Shown in pieces: positions 1-8,227 of a DNA stretch of 12,577 nt. The notes under the pieces were generated by a model, which saw only the letters and a list, made by a program, of their open reading frames with translations, was not told where the DNA came from and did not search any database. How positions within the stretch are numbered: the first letter of the stretch is position 1; each line of letters begins with the position of its first letter. The DNA lies in the NCBI GenBank assembly GCA_903924445.1, contig CAIYBQ010000606.1, positions 1 through 12,577 on the forward strand, in the 5' to 3' direction. The stretch is from an uncultured Armatimonadota bacterium. Lineage in GTDB: Bacteria; Armatimonadota; Armatimonadia; Armatimonadales; Armatimonadaceae. A program made the translations under genes and the position numbers.

Positions 1-2
1 CA

Positions 3-1019
3 GTTATTCTCATCTCGCTTATCGGTGTTGCCTTCGCCTACATGCTGTTCGGCTTTTCAAGCGGTCGCCTGTGGATGCTCTTCGCCGCTAGGATTCTTGC
101 TGGCGTCCTTTCATCGGCATCGATTGGCGTTTCCTTTGCCTATGTCGGTGATGTCACCACACCGCAGAACCGCGCCAAAGCGATGGGCATTCTGGGTGTC
201 TGTTTTGGACTAGGGTTTGCGTTTGGTCCCGTGTTCGGCGGTGTCCTCGGGAAGAGCAACATCGCGATTCCGGCTTTTGTGGCAGCTGGAATGTCATTTA
301 TCAACTTTCTCTTTGCGGTGAAGATGCTCCCCGAATCACTTTCGGAGGAGGCACGGCGTAAGCTTGCGGCAACCGTAAAAGAAAGTGGCTTGGCCCTGTT
401 CCGCAGAGTGATGAAGGACCCTGCGGCACCCTTGTTCATCATCAACTTTGTGATGGTCTTTGGGTTTGCGGCCATCGAGCAGATCTTTGGCTACTTCCTG
501 ATGGCACGTGGCATTGCAACACGCGAAAACCAGAGTATGCGCTTGGCTTACATCATGGGCTTCGTGGGTTTATCTGGAATCATTGTCCAAGGTGGTCTCA
601 TTGGTCCCATCGTAAAGCGGTTTGGCGAAGGAACGGTCGTCCGGTTGGGACTTGCAATTCTTGCGCTCGGCTATGTCCTCTTGTTACTTCCTACTAAGTG
701 GGGAAACTGGGGTCTGGAGATCATCGCAGCCAGTATGGTCCTGTCCGCTGGACGTAGCCTAATCAGCCCAGCAACCTCCGCACTGATTTCAAGAAAGACG
801 CAGGTCGGTCAGGGACTGATTCAGTCCACAAGCTCATCCTTTGAAGCTCTAGCCCGTGCGGCTGGCCCTCTGGTTGCCGGGTATCTCTTCTCGAGCGTTG
901 GACCAACCGCTCCGTATACAACATCGGCAGCCCTGACCATTGTCGCATTGATTCTGACATTCGTAATCGCAGGATCTGTGGCATTACCTAAGCACGAAAG
1001 CACAAGCAGTGCAGCGTAG
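3..1019 (+). CDS. MFS transporter, DHA1/TetA-like drug or solute exporter (5' end outside window)
   Basis: Integral inner-membrane transporter, probably a proton-driven exporter. The reading frame is open from base 3, so the gene starts upstream; the ATG at 42 is internal. About 339 codons are visible of a usual length near 400, so roughly the first two membrane helices are missing. The visible part begins in a hydrophobic helix, followed by the Arg-x-Leu-x-Gly pattern (ARILAG) that opens helix 4. Bases 195-251 encode a Gly-rich helix containing GFAFGPVFGGVLG, which matches the antiporter motif C of 12-helix DHA1 exporters. A charged loop follows (LPESLSEEARRK), as in TetA-like proteins, then about six more hydrophobic segments. 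The 3' end overlaps the next gene by 11 bp, suggesting co-transcription. The substrate cannot be told from sequence. The MFS call is secure; the exporter subclass is inferred from motif C. Confidence 0.9.
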   Translation, partial: VILISLIGVAFAYMLFGFSSGRLWMLFAARILAGVLSSASIGVSFAYVGDVTTPQNRAKAMGILGVCFGLGFAFGPVFGGVLGKSNIAIPAFVAAGMSFINFLFAVKMLPESLSEEARRKLAATVKESGLALFRRVMKDPAAPLFIINFVMVFGFAAIEQIFGYFLMARGIATRENQSMRLAYIMGFVGLSGIIVQGGLIGPIVKRFGEGTVVRLGLAILALGYVLLLLPTKWGNWGLEIIAASMVLSAGRSLISPATSALISRKTQVGQGLIQSTSSSFEALARAAGPLVAGYLFSSVGPTAPYTTSAALTIVALILTFVIAGSVALPKHESTSSAA

Positions 1020-1737
1020 TTTTGTCGTACTTGCCTGCATCGCAGGTTTAGTCACTGCGATGTCCACAGGTTGTCGCCGGCCTGTTGAAAAGACTGCTGA
1101 ACGGATTATCAAAGAGCGCTTGCCAATCGTGCTTGGTACGGCTAAATCCTACGAGGTTAGTGTCGAGTCGGCATCCATGGGAGCCGGAATGCGCGGACGC
1201 CTCCGTCATGTGTCGGTGTTCGGGCGCGGGGTTGCGCTAACGAATGGGATGATTCTTGACAGAGTCATGATTGAAGCATCCGATGTCTCTGTTGACCGGA
1301 AATCGGCTTCGATTGATGGAGTCCGCTCATCCACCATGAATGCTTGGCTGGATGCGCGTGAGGTTGAAGCGATTATTCGAAAGCGTCGGCCCGATTTGCC
1401 TCCTGTAAACCTGACGGTTGTCGGAGAGACGCTTCAGGTCCGAACCGTTCCACGTGTCCTCGGTTTTCCAACTGTCACCGTCGCGATCGATGGTTCCCTT
1501 GTTGTCGCAAAGTCTGGAAGAGAGCTCCATTTTCAGCCGAAAACGGCTCGCCTTGGCGTTGTGCCAATACCGGATTCTGTTGTCGGGTACGTGGCTGATA
1601 TCGTCAACCCTGTCGCCGAAATGACTGCGTTTCCCGTTCCGATGCTTGCCCGCAGCGTGTCTCTAGACGGTGGATTTATCCGGATAGGCGCGGAGCTTAC
1701 GGTGGAAGAGCTGCTGCCAATCCTAAACAAGCGCTAG
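1009..1737 (+). CDS. Predicted lipoprotein of the LmeA/DUF2993 phospholipid-binding type
   Basis: A 242-residue exported protein. A GTG start at 1009 gives a short basic N-terminus, a hydrophobic stretch (residues 5-17) and a lipobox ending MSTGC with Cys22 as the acylated residue. The first downstream ATG (1060) would lose the signal, so GTG is chosen. The mature part alternates short beta strands with the pattern of DUF2993: a Glu-rich N-terminal helix (ERIIKERLP), a central NAWLDAREVEAIIRKRRP segment like the family's helix, and a C-terminal PIPDSVVGYVADIV stretch followed by two strands. Known family members such as mycobacterial LmeA bind phospholipid in the periplasm and assist envelope glycolipid maturation. 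The family match rests on pattern recognition, not on a search. The start lies inside the upstream MFS gene, so translation is probably coupled. No clear Shine-Dalgarno site is seen. The stop lies 22 bases from the convergent aldehyde dehydrogenase stop, without an obvious terminator. Confidence 0.65.
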   Translation: MQRSFVVLACIAGLVTAMSTGCRRPVEKTAERIIKERLPIVLGTAKSYEVSVESASMGAGMRGRLRHVSVFGRGVALTNGMILDRVMIEASDVSVDRKSASIDGVRSSTMNAWLDAREVEAIIRKRRPDLPPVNLTVVGETLQVRTVPRVLGFPTVTVAIDGSLVVAKSGRELHFQPKTARLGVVPIPDSVVGYVADIVNPVAEMTAFPVPMLARSVSLDGGFIRIGAELTVEELLPILNKR

Positions 1738-1759
1738 TCACGACCAGCGGCGCCTGGAT

Positions 1760-3127
1760 TTAGCTGAAAACCAAATGCCGGGATGTTGTGTAGGCTTGCT
1801 TCACATCTCGAATGCCCTCGCGGCCGCTGCCACTCGAGCCATCGCCGCCGTATGACAGCTTATCAATCCGAACCGTTGGAACATCGTTTATGTAAACGGC
1901 GCCGCCTCGGAGCTGATTGTGCGCAAGAAGTGCATCCTGGATGCGATTCGTAAAGACTCCGCTCTGCAATCCGTAGGGTGTTCCATTCATTTTGTGAATC
2001 GCTTCTTCAAGACCATTCACCTCACCAAGGATGGCAACCGGTGCGAAGGCTTCCGTTTGAATAAGTGGGTGCATCTGGTCGATGCCCGTAACGACAGCGG
2101 GAGAAACATAGCGCTCATCATTAACAGCCGGAGAAATCAGAAGCTGAGCTGCATCAAGAGATTCACAGTGGCCGATGAAGCGTTTCGCGGACGCCTCATC
2201 AATCATCGGACCGAGAATATGTCCATCCGTGAGCGGATTCTTCGGCGATAAAGCTGAGACTTCGTGAAGAAAGGCATCTCGAAATGATCCGACGACATGC
2301 TTGTGGACATAAATTCGCTGGACAGAAATACAAACCTGCCCGGCATAGGCCATCGCACCCATCGCACACTTTCTTGCTGCGACTTCAATGTCTGCATCGT
2401 CACCGATATACACCGCTGCAGATCCACCTAGCTCCATGATTTGTGGCTTTCCAGCGGCTTCCCGTGCCAGTAGGCGGCCAACGGTATCACTTCCGGTGAA
2501 CGATAAAAACGCAACCCGCGAATCCGCGCCAAGCATCCGGGCATGGGCTGGTCCATCATCCGCAAAATCAAACTGGACGGCGCCAGATGGCATTCCGGAA
2601 TCTGAAAAGATATCCGAGAACCGTTTTGAGATGGCATGTGTTCGTTCGCTTGGCTTTACGATGACCGGGCAGCCGGTCGCAATGGCTGGGAGGACTTTGT
2701 GGAGCACGAGGTTGATGGGGAAGTTGAACGGGGTGATTGCACCGACAACGCCAATTGGAAAGCGCTTTGTAATCACCATTCGGGATGCATGTGCCCGCTG
2801 GTCATCGACATACGGAGCATCCCCGGACATTGTCATCAGCTCAGCAATCGTCTGATCAACCAATGCAGTCGCACGTTCGAGCTCAGCCCGTCCAAGCGTC
2901 ACCGGTTTACCAACTTCGTGTGCCATCAACGAAACCAGCTCAGCGGTCGAACTTACCAGTGCTGCCCGGATGCGCGTTAGCCACTCAATTCTCCGCCAGC
3001 GTGGCTCGGTTCCAAGCGTTGTCATCGAGGCACATGCTAAATCTAACTGACCATTTAGATCCGCTAGTGTTGAGATCGGAACGGTTTGCAGCTGGCTTCC
3101 ATCTAGATGGCTGATGACATTGCGCAT
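1760..3127 (-). CDS. NAD(P)-dependent aldehyde dehydrogenase family protein
   Basis: A 455-residue cytoplasmic enzyme that oxidises an aldehyde to a carboxylic acid. All core elements of the ALDH superfamily are visible: the oxyanion-hole Asn135 in TPFNFP; the cofactor-binding KPSE at 158-161, whose Glu161 suggests NAD preference; FTGS at 210-213; the general-base Glu232 in MELGG; and the nucleophile Cys266 in AGQVCISVQR. The C-terminal EAFAPV (359-364) replaces the commoner EIFGPV. The GQVCISVQRIYVH stretch resembles the lactaldehyde/phosphonoacetaldehyde-like and plant ALDH21-like branch more than betaine-aldehyde or succinate-semialdehyde enzymes. The substrate is unknown. The usual Asn after MELGG is Ser236 here. 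The ATG at 3127 gives a normal family length but has no clear ribosome-binding site. It is transcribed alone on this strand and diverges from the DUF3187-like gene with only 35 bases between the two start codons. Confidence 0.93.
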   Translation of the reverse strand: MRNVISHLDGSQLQTVPISTLADLNGQLDLACASMTTLGTEPRWRRIEWLTRIRAALVSSTAELVSLMAHEVGKPVTLGRAELERATALVDQTIAELMTMSGDAPYVDDQRAHASRMVITKRFPIGVVGAITPFNFPINLVLHKVLPAIATGCPVIVKPSERTHAISKRFSDIFSDSGMPSGAVQFDFADDGPAHARMLGADSRVAFLSFTGSDTVGRLLAREAAGKPQIMELGGSAAVYIGDDADIEVAARKCAMGAMAYAGQVCISVQRIYVHKHVVGSFRDAFLHEVSALSPKNPLTDGHILGPMIDEASAKRFIGHCESLDAAQLLISPAVNDERYVSPAVVTGIDQMHPLIQTEAFAPVAILGEVNGLEEAIHKMNGTPYGLQSGVFTNRIQDALLAHNQLRGGAVYINDVPTVRIDKLSYGGDGSSGSGREGIRDVKQAYTTSRHLVFS

Positions 3128-3162
3128 GGTCGAAGTCTACCGTAAGCGGGTAGGCTGGAGGA

Positions 3163-4116
3163 ATGCTGCAGGCTTGCTACACACCACCGACTCCTCTCCA
3201 GAACATCATGACAGCACCCGCACAGACGCGGAGCGGCGATGCGATGTCAGGGCTATCGTGGTCCCCGCGGACTCTTGGAACGTATATCCTTCCACGAAAT
3301 GTCCGTGAGAGCGGGGCTCAGTTTGAAGTCGCATCTAACCTTGGCTGGCATGGAAACCCGACGGCGAATTTTCGCCAGGACAATGAGGTTCACCGTCTGC
3401 GATTTGGGACACGTTTTGGTGGGCCAGGCTTTGACACGACATTTGCGCTGGAAGCATCCGCGCGCAATGGGGGCTTTGTGGACCCATTGGTTCGGTTTTG
3501 GCATAGTGCCGTGATCCCATATACCGATCCTGTGCTGGGTGTCCCACCGGATGGCAGGCATGATCTTGCGTGGACGACGGCAGGTGAACGCTATACGGCA
3601 GGAGCATCCGGCTGGCGACTACATCGTGCTGAAGTGGGTGTTAGGACACCACTTAAATCAGGCATCGTTGTTGGCGTCGCGACAAAAATTCCAATCGGAA
3701 TCGGCAATTTTATGGAGCGGGGCGGACTCGATATTGCGTTTACGGCTGCAACGCGTCGGATGTCGGGGCCATGGCAGCTTACATGGGAAGGCCAGCATGT
3801 CATCGCTGGCCGGCATGTTGATCTGGACCCTGGAATCACGCTTGCGCCATCATGGAACACACAGGTCTTCCATGCTGGGCGATTCGTGAGCAATCGCTGG
3901 GCAGTCGGTGTCCAATACGAGGATATGGATTCGGGTCTGACGTTTGGGTTGCCGTATTCTGGCAACAAGCGGCGTCAAATGACATTCACCGTCCGTACGA
4001 AGCTATCGGACAGCGACTTCGGCGAGCTGTCCGTGTCCGAAAATGTTCGACCGTTTCGCACCACGCCGTATGTATCAGATGCAATTTTCACGTTGGCATT
4101 TCGTCGTTTACGCTGA
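3163..4116 (+). CDS. DUF3187-like outer-membrane beta-barrel protein without a signal peptide
   Basis: Up to 317 residues, rich in alternating polar/hydrophobic strands and aromatic residues, as in barrel proteins. Family-like features are an N-terminal ILPRN, the FRQDNEVHRLRFGTRFG strand, the segment GGFVDPLVRFWH (DUF3187 proteins carry Gly-Gly-x-x-Asp followed by a Trp/Phe-His), and a C-terminal ENVRPFRTTPYVSDAIFTLAF strand ending in Arg-Leu-Arg. Family function is unknown. The odd feature is the N-terminus: no hydrophobic signal peptide is encoded, and an in-frame TAG at 3151-3153 blocks upstream extension. A strong GGAGGA (3157-3162) abuts the ATG at 3163 with zero spacing, which is unfavourable. 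The ATG at 3244, with GGAG about ten bases before it, is an alternative start giving a 290-residue protein. The gene may have lost its export signal, or the real start may use an unusual codon. It is followed by 115 non-coding bases, then the large fusion gene on the same strand. Confidence 0.6.
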   Translation: MLQACYTPPTPLQNIMTAPAQTRSGDAMSGLSWSPRTLGTYILPRNVRESGAQFEVASNLGWHGNPTANFRQDNEVHRLRFGTRFGGPGFDTTFALEASARNGGFVDPLVRFWHSAVIPYTDPVLGVPPDGRHDLAWTTAGERYTAGASGWRLHRAEVGVRTPLKSGIVVGVATKIPIGIGNFMERGGLDIAFTAATRRMSGPWQLTWEGQHVIAGRHVDLDPGITLAPSWNTQVFHAGRFVSNRWAVGVQYEDMDSGLTFGLPYSGNKRRQMTFTVRTKLSDSDFGELSVSENVRPFRTTPYVSDAIFTLAFRRLR

Positions 4117-4213
4117 GACACCTATGCTTTACAGCCTCTTTTCGTCGTTTTGAGGTTTCGCTTAAACAAATCGCCGGTAGTTACAAGCTGGCGGTGCAGG
4201 TACTTTTGTCCAC

Positions 4214-4231
4214 GATGCTGGATTAAGCATC
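4214..4231 (+). promoter_or_regulatory. Short hairpin covering the ribosome-binding region of the ThuA/PQQ fusion gene
   Basis: A perfect 6-bp inverted repeat (GATGCT at 4214-4219, AGCATC at 4226-4231) with loop GGATTA ends on the base before the ATG at 4232. The only Shine-Dalgarno-like bases, GGA at 4220-4222, sit in the loop. If the structure forms in the mRNA it could modulate initiation. The rest of the 4117-4231 intergenic stretch holds no promoter that I could match convincingly. Regulation is inference; the dyad itself is plain to see. Confidence 0.35.
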
Positions 4232-7200
4232 ATGAAGTCCGAACGATTCATTGGATGTATACGCAGATTACGGATGTTCGCATCAGCGGTTCTCCTCTGT
4301 CTGTTGTTGATGCCCGCAATGTCTGGAATAGCGGCACATGCGCAAGGAAAACACATCGTGTTTCTTGCTGGAACCAAAAGCCATGGCCCCGGTGATCATG
4401 AGTACGAGCAGGCGTGCCGCCTGCTCGCCCGGACGCTCCGCGCACACGATAAGTCAATCAAGACGACTGTCGTTCCCTACGGCTGGCCGGATGACCCAAA
4501 GCTTCTCGACACAGCGGACACAATCGTCGTTTACTCCGATGGCTCCGACCATAATCGCCTTGATCATCCACTTCTGCACCCGGGCCGGATGGATGTCATC
4601 CAGAAGCAAATGCAACGCGGATGTGGCTTTGTAACCCTTCACTACGCTACCTTTGCACCGCTTGGCGATGATGGCGACCGCTACCTTGACTGGGTTGGCG
4701 GGCACTTCGACTACGAATCAGGCCCTGGTGCGAATCACTGGGCAAGTGCAATCGATAATTGGATGGCAGCGGTTACACTGCCGGCACCATCACACCCAAT
4801 CGTTCGAGGCGTTCGGCCCTACAAAGTGCAGGAAGAGTTCTACACGCAGCTTCGCTTCCGTCCACAGGATAAGCGGCGGGTTGATTTGCTGCAAACGGTC
4901 AGGCCACAAGGCGGCGCCCCACAAACGGTCGGTTGGGCAGTGACCCGCCCGGATGGCGGTCGTGGCTTTGGCTACACCGGTGGTCATCCGATGGCAAATT
5001 ATGTCGATGCAAACATCCGCAAATTGCTCTGTAATGCCATCCTCTGGACAGCCAAGATGGGAGTTCCCACGGCTGGGGTAACGACGACGAATACCCCTGT
5101 CGAAGACCCGATTCGGGTGACGATACTCACCGGACGGCACCACCCAGCTCACGACTGGAAGGCAACAACGGAAGCATTACAGCACCTCACAGACGTTGAC
5201 AAACGTATTAAGTTAGCTGTCATCACCGAACCTGAACTTCTGGCAGGGGATGTGCTCGATACAACCGATGTTCTCCTGGTCAACTATTGCAACTGGGAGT
5301 CTTCAACCCTTTTTGCAGCATCTAGGAAGCGCTTTACAAACTTTGTGCGCGGTGGGGGCGGGCTCTTCCTACTACATTTTGCGAATGGAGCTTGGAGAGA
5401 TTGGCCGGATTATCATGGCGGTTTTTCACGCCGCGTGTGGGTGGATGGCAAAGCGAATCATGATGCTTATGGCAGCTTTTCTGTCGATATCGCGATACCT
5501 GACCACATCCTGACGCGTGGTCTCAAGCGCTTCACCACCACCGATGAGCTGTATTGCTCCCAGGTTGGGAATGATGCCGTTACCCCGCTAATGACAGCGG
5601 TTTCAAAGGTGACTGGGAAGTCCGAGCCTCTGGCGTATACGTACAAAGCCGGGAAGGGAGTTGTCGTTCAAACACTTCTTGGCCACGATGCTGGTGCAGT
5701 GCTTGCGCCTGAGCACGCCGAGTTTATCCGCCGCGGTATCGCATACGCCGCGGGAAGGGAAGTCCTGCAATTCCCACTCGAGCGGCTGGATGCCAAGCCT
5801 GTTATGGCAGGTGGAGTCAACGGGATGTCTGCCGATGTAACTGGTGGAGCGCTCAAGCTGATGGGGAATGTCGAGCTGGCATCCCTGCCTGTTCGCGCGC
5901 ACCTGCGTACAAAGCTCATGCAATCCGATACCTACAACATCTTGCTTGCACATGGATTGAAGTCAAGTAAGTCTCACTGGGAGGTATTCACGGAGGCAGG
6001 TAGCGGGCGGCTCGCTGTTTATGCACCGGGCAGTGCTCCCAGCCTGTTTGTCTCTGACAAGGTGATCACAGATGGCAAATGGCACGACATTAATGTCCAG
6101 ATAGATGTTAGCAAGGTATCGCTGCAAGTCGACGGTGGTTCTCCTCTGGAGTTTTCCTGTTCACGGCCAGATTTGATACCAGCTGCCGGAGACTTCTGGG
6201 CTGGCGGCTACCCACCGGATGGCTTGACGTGCACGGGATTTATCGATGACTTGCAAGTCTGGAATGGATCCGCTGGCCGTACTGCGTTGCCGGCTGGCTC
6301 CGAACCTGTGATTTCGGCCACCTTTGATTCCGTTACCGCGGATGGCTTTGATGCATCCAAGGGAAACCGCCTTGTGGCGACATCGCGTGTTCTGCCCCTG
6401 AAAGGAACCATAAAAGTGAACTCATCTATTGTCAATCATGGAATTCCCGTCGTTGATGAAAAGACATCAATGGACTGGCAGGTTGTGGGCAATGACCCTG
6501 GCGGGATGCGTTACAGCTCGCTCACACAGATCAATCGCGCAAATGTAAACAAGCTGCGCAAGGCTTGGGAATTTGTGGTGGATGATGCATCTGAGCGCAG
6601 CACGCTGGAATGCACGCCCATCGTTATCGCAGGCATCATGTACCTCACCACAGTCAATCAGAAAGTTGTTGCCTTGCAGGCGGCGACGGGCAAGACGATT
6701 TGGCAGTTTGATCCATCGGCTGGTGGTGTAAACCGTGGCGTTGCTTATTGGAGTGATGGCAAGGCGAAGGGGAAACGGCGCATCCTGTTCGGAACGGGCA
6801 ATGGACGCCTCTGGAGCATCGATGCGTTGACCGGTAAGCCAGATCCAAGCTTTGGTAAAGGCGGCTTTATCAACCTCAAGGATGGCTTTGAGCGTGACCT
6901 CTCTGGAGTTAATCTGTCCGTTACTTCTGCAGTCGCCATCTATCAGAACATTGCTATTGTCCCTGTGGTGAACTCGGAAGGACAGCCTGGCGCGCCGGGG
7001 GATGTTCGTGCGTTCGATGTCCGCAGCGGTAAGGAAGTTTGGCGATTCCATACTGTGCCAAAGCCCTATGAGGCGGGTAGTGAAACGTGGCTGACGGATG
7101 GTTGGAAAAACCGCACAGGCGCTAACCCTTGGAGCGGCTTTACGGTGGATGCAGCTCGTGGGATTGTCTTCTGCCCAATTGGATCAGCAGCATCCGACTT

Positions 7201-8215
7201 TTATGGCGGTGATCGCCCAGGAAACAATCTGTTTGCAAACTCCACGGTTGCATTGGATGCCCGTAATGGCAAGCGCATTTGGCATTTCCAAACTGTCCAT
7301 CATGATCTCTGGGATCACGACAATCCGTGTCCACCGCTTGTCGTAAGTGTTACGAGTAAGGGCAAGCGTATAGATGCTGTTGCGCAGCCAACTAAGACAG
7401 GTTTTATTTATGTTTTCGATAGGGTGACGGGGCGTAGCTTGTTTCCAATTGTAGAAAAGGCCGCACCAAAGTCAACGGTTCCAGGTGAGTGGACATCCGC
7501 GACGCAGCCCATGCCACTCGCTCCTCCACGCTTGTCCCGATCTGGCTTTACCGATGCTGATGTCACAAACCGGACACCGGATGCAGCGGAAAGCGTTCGA
7601 GAGCAGCTGAAGTCGCTCGTCTATGGCAAGGAGCACCTTCCGCCAAGTATTCAGGGGACGCTTGTTGCACCGGGTTTCCATGGAGGGGCCACTTGGTCAG
7701 GGGCCAGCTTTGATCCTGAGACCGGCATTTTGTATATCAATACAAATGACATTCCATCCGTGATGGGGCTTACTGCAAATGGACGCGGTGGCTATGACTT
7801 CAATGGTTACCAGTGGTTTAACGATCATGAAGGGTTTCCGGGGATTAAGCCGCCTTGGGGATGGCTGACTGCGGTGGATTTGAACAAGGGGACGTTTGCT
7901 TGGAGGCGTGTGTTTGGTGCCTACCCTGAGCTTGAAGCTAAGGGGCAAAAGGGGCTTGGCGCTCAGTCGTTTGGCGGGACAATTGTAACCAAGGGTGGGT
8001 TGGTCTTTATTGGTGGCTCGCCGGATGAGAAATTTAGAGCGTATGACAAGCTGACGGGTAAGGAGCTCTGGGCGGCAGATCTCGGGGCTGGTGGCTATGC
8101 AACCCCTTGTACCTACATGGTCAATGGAAAGCAATATGTTGTGATTGCTGCGGGTGGCGGTGGGAAACTTGGTACTAAGTCTGGCAATAAGTACATCGCA
8201 TTTGCTATCGATTAG
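4232..8215 (+). CDS. Secreted four-domain fusion: ThuA + ThuA + LamG-like + PQQ-dependent dehydrogenase
   Basis: A 1327-residue exported protein. Residues 1-37 form a Sec signal peptide with hydrophobic core FASAVLLCLLLMPAM and cleavage expected after AHA. Residues 41-278 form a first ThuA (class I amidotransferase-like) domain with HIVFLAGTKSHGPGDHEY, VTLHYA and HPIVRG...QEEFY. Residues 294-510 form a second, diverged ThuA domain with VTILTGRHHPAHDW, LFLLHFANG and TTDELY. Residues about 535-685 look LamG/concanavalin-like (DGKWHDINVQID, FIDDLQVWNGS). Residues 747-1327 form an eight-bladed quinoprotein propeller starting DWQVVGNDPGGMRYSSL. HHDLWD (1023-1028) and PTKTG (1053-1057) match the parts of membrane glucose dehydrogenase that carry the catalytic Asp and Lys. 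No haem c CxxCH motif and no adjacent-cysteine pair of alcohol dehydrogenases is present. A periplasmic carbohydrate-oxidising role is inferred. The gene is followed after 75 bases by a Tat-exported Gfo/Idh/MocA gene. Domain boundaries are approximate. Confidence 0.88.
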   Translation: MKSERFIGCIRRLRMFASAVLLCLLLMPAMSGIAAHAQGKHIVFLAGTKSHGPGDHEYEQACRLLARTLRAHDKSIKTTVVPYGWPDDPKLLDTADTIVVYSDGSDHNRLDHPLLHPGRMDVIQKQMQRGCGFVTLHYATFAPLGDDGDRYLDWVGGHFDYESGPGANHWASAIDNWMAAVTLPAPSHPIVRGVRPYKVQEEFYTQLRFRPQDKRRVDLLQTVRPQGGAPQTVGWAVTRPDGGRGFGYTGGHPMANYVDANIRKLLCNAILWTAKMGVPTAGVTTTNTPVEDPIRVTILTGRHHPAHDWKATTEALQHLTDVDKRIKLAVITEPELLAGDVLDTTDVLLVNYCNWESSTLFAASRKRFTNFVRGGGGLFLLHFANGAWRDWPDYHGGFSRRVWVDGKANHDAYGSFSVDIAIPDHILTRGLKRFTTTDELYCSQVGNDAVTPLMTAVSKVTGKSEPLAYTYKAGKGVVVQTLLGHDAGAVLAPEHAEFIRRGIAYAAGREVLQFPLERLDAKPVMAGGVNGMSADVTGGALKLMGNVELASLPVRAHLRTKLMQSDTYNILLAHGLKSSKSHWEVFTEAGSGRLAVYAPGSAPSLFVSDKVITDGKWHDINVQIDVSKVSLQVDGGSPLEFSCSRPDLIPAAGDFWAGGYPPDGLTCTGFIDDLQVWNGSAGRTALPAGSEPVISATFDSVTADGFDASKGNRLVATSRVLPLKGTIKVNSSIVNHGIPVVDEKTSMDWQVVGNDPGGMRYSSLTQINRANVNKLRKAWEFVVDDASERSTLECTPIVIAGIMYLTTVNQKVVALQAATGKTIWQFDPSAGGVNRGVAYWSDGKAKGKRRILFGTGNGRLWSIDALTGKPDPSFGKGGFINLKDGFERDLSGVNLSVTSAVAIYQNIAIVPVVNSEGQPGAPGDVRAFDVRSGKEVWRFHTVPKPYEAGSETWLTDGWKNRTGANPWSGFTVDAARGIVFCPIGSAASDFYGGDRPGNNLFANSTVALDARNGKRIWHFQTVHHDLWDHDNPCPPLVVSVTSKGKRIDAVAQPTKTGFIYVFDRVTGRSLFPIVEKAAPKSTVPGEWTSATQPMPLAPPRLSRSGFTDADVTNRTPDAAESVREQLKSLVYGKEHLPPSIQGTLVAPGFHGGATWSGASFDPETGILYINTNDIPSVMGLTANGRGGYDFNGYQWFNDHEGFPGIKPPWGWLTAVDLNKGTFAWRRVFGAYPELEAKGQKGLGAQSFGGTIVTKGGLVFIGGSPDEKFRAYDKLTGKELWAADLGAGGYATPCTYMVNGKQYVVIAAGGGGKLGTKSGNKYIAFAID

Positions 8216-8227
8216 AAAAACACATGC

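Noticed and set aside
1744..1757. Small dyad CCAG/CTGG between the convergent lipoprotein and aldehyde dehydrogenase stops
   Set aside because: Only four base pairs and no T-run on either strand, so it is not supported as a terminator.
1919..2251. Open frame of 110 codons on the + strand opposite the aldehyde dehydrogenase
   Set aside because: It is antisense to the region encoding conserved ALDH C-terminal motifs; no family resemblance was seen.
4099..4150. Direct repeat TTTCGTCGTTT at 4099-4109 and 4140-4150
   Set aside because: It is a single 11-base duplication at the end of a gene, with no further copies or insertion-element features; probably chance or a small local duplication.
6467..7051. 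Open frame of 194 codons on the - strand inside the quinoprotein domain
   Set aside because: It lies wholly antisense to a clearly conserved propeller domain and its translation shows no recognisable fold or signal; it is a shadow of coding bias.
4232..8215. Possible haem c domain or alcohol-dehydrogenase-type quinoprotein
   Set aside because: No CxxCH motif and no adjacent cysteine pair were found in the translation, which argues against quinohaemoprotein or alcohol dehydrogenase types.
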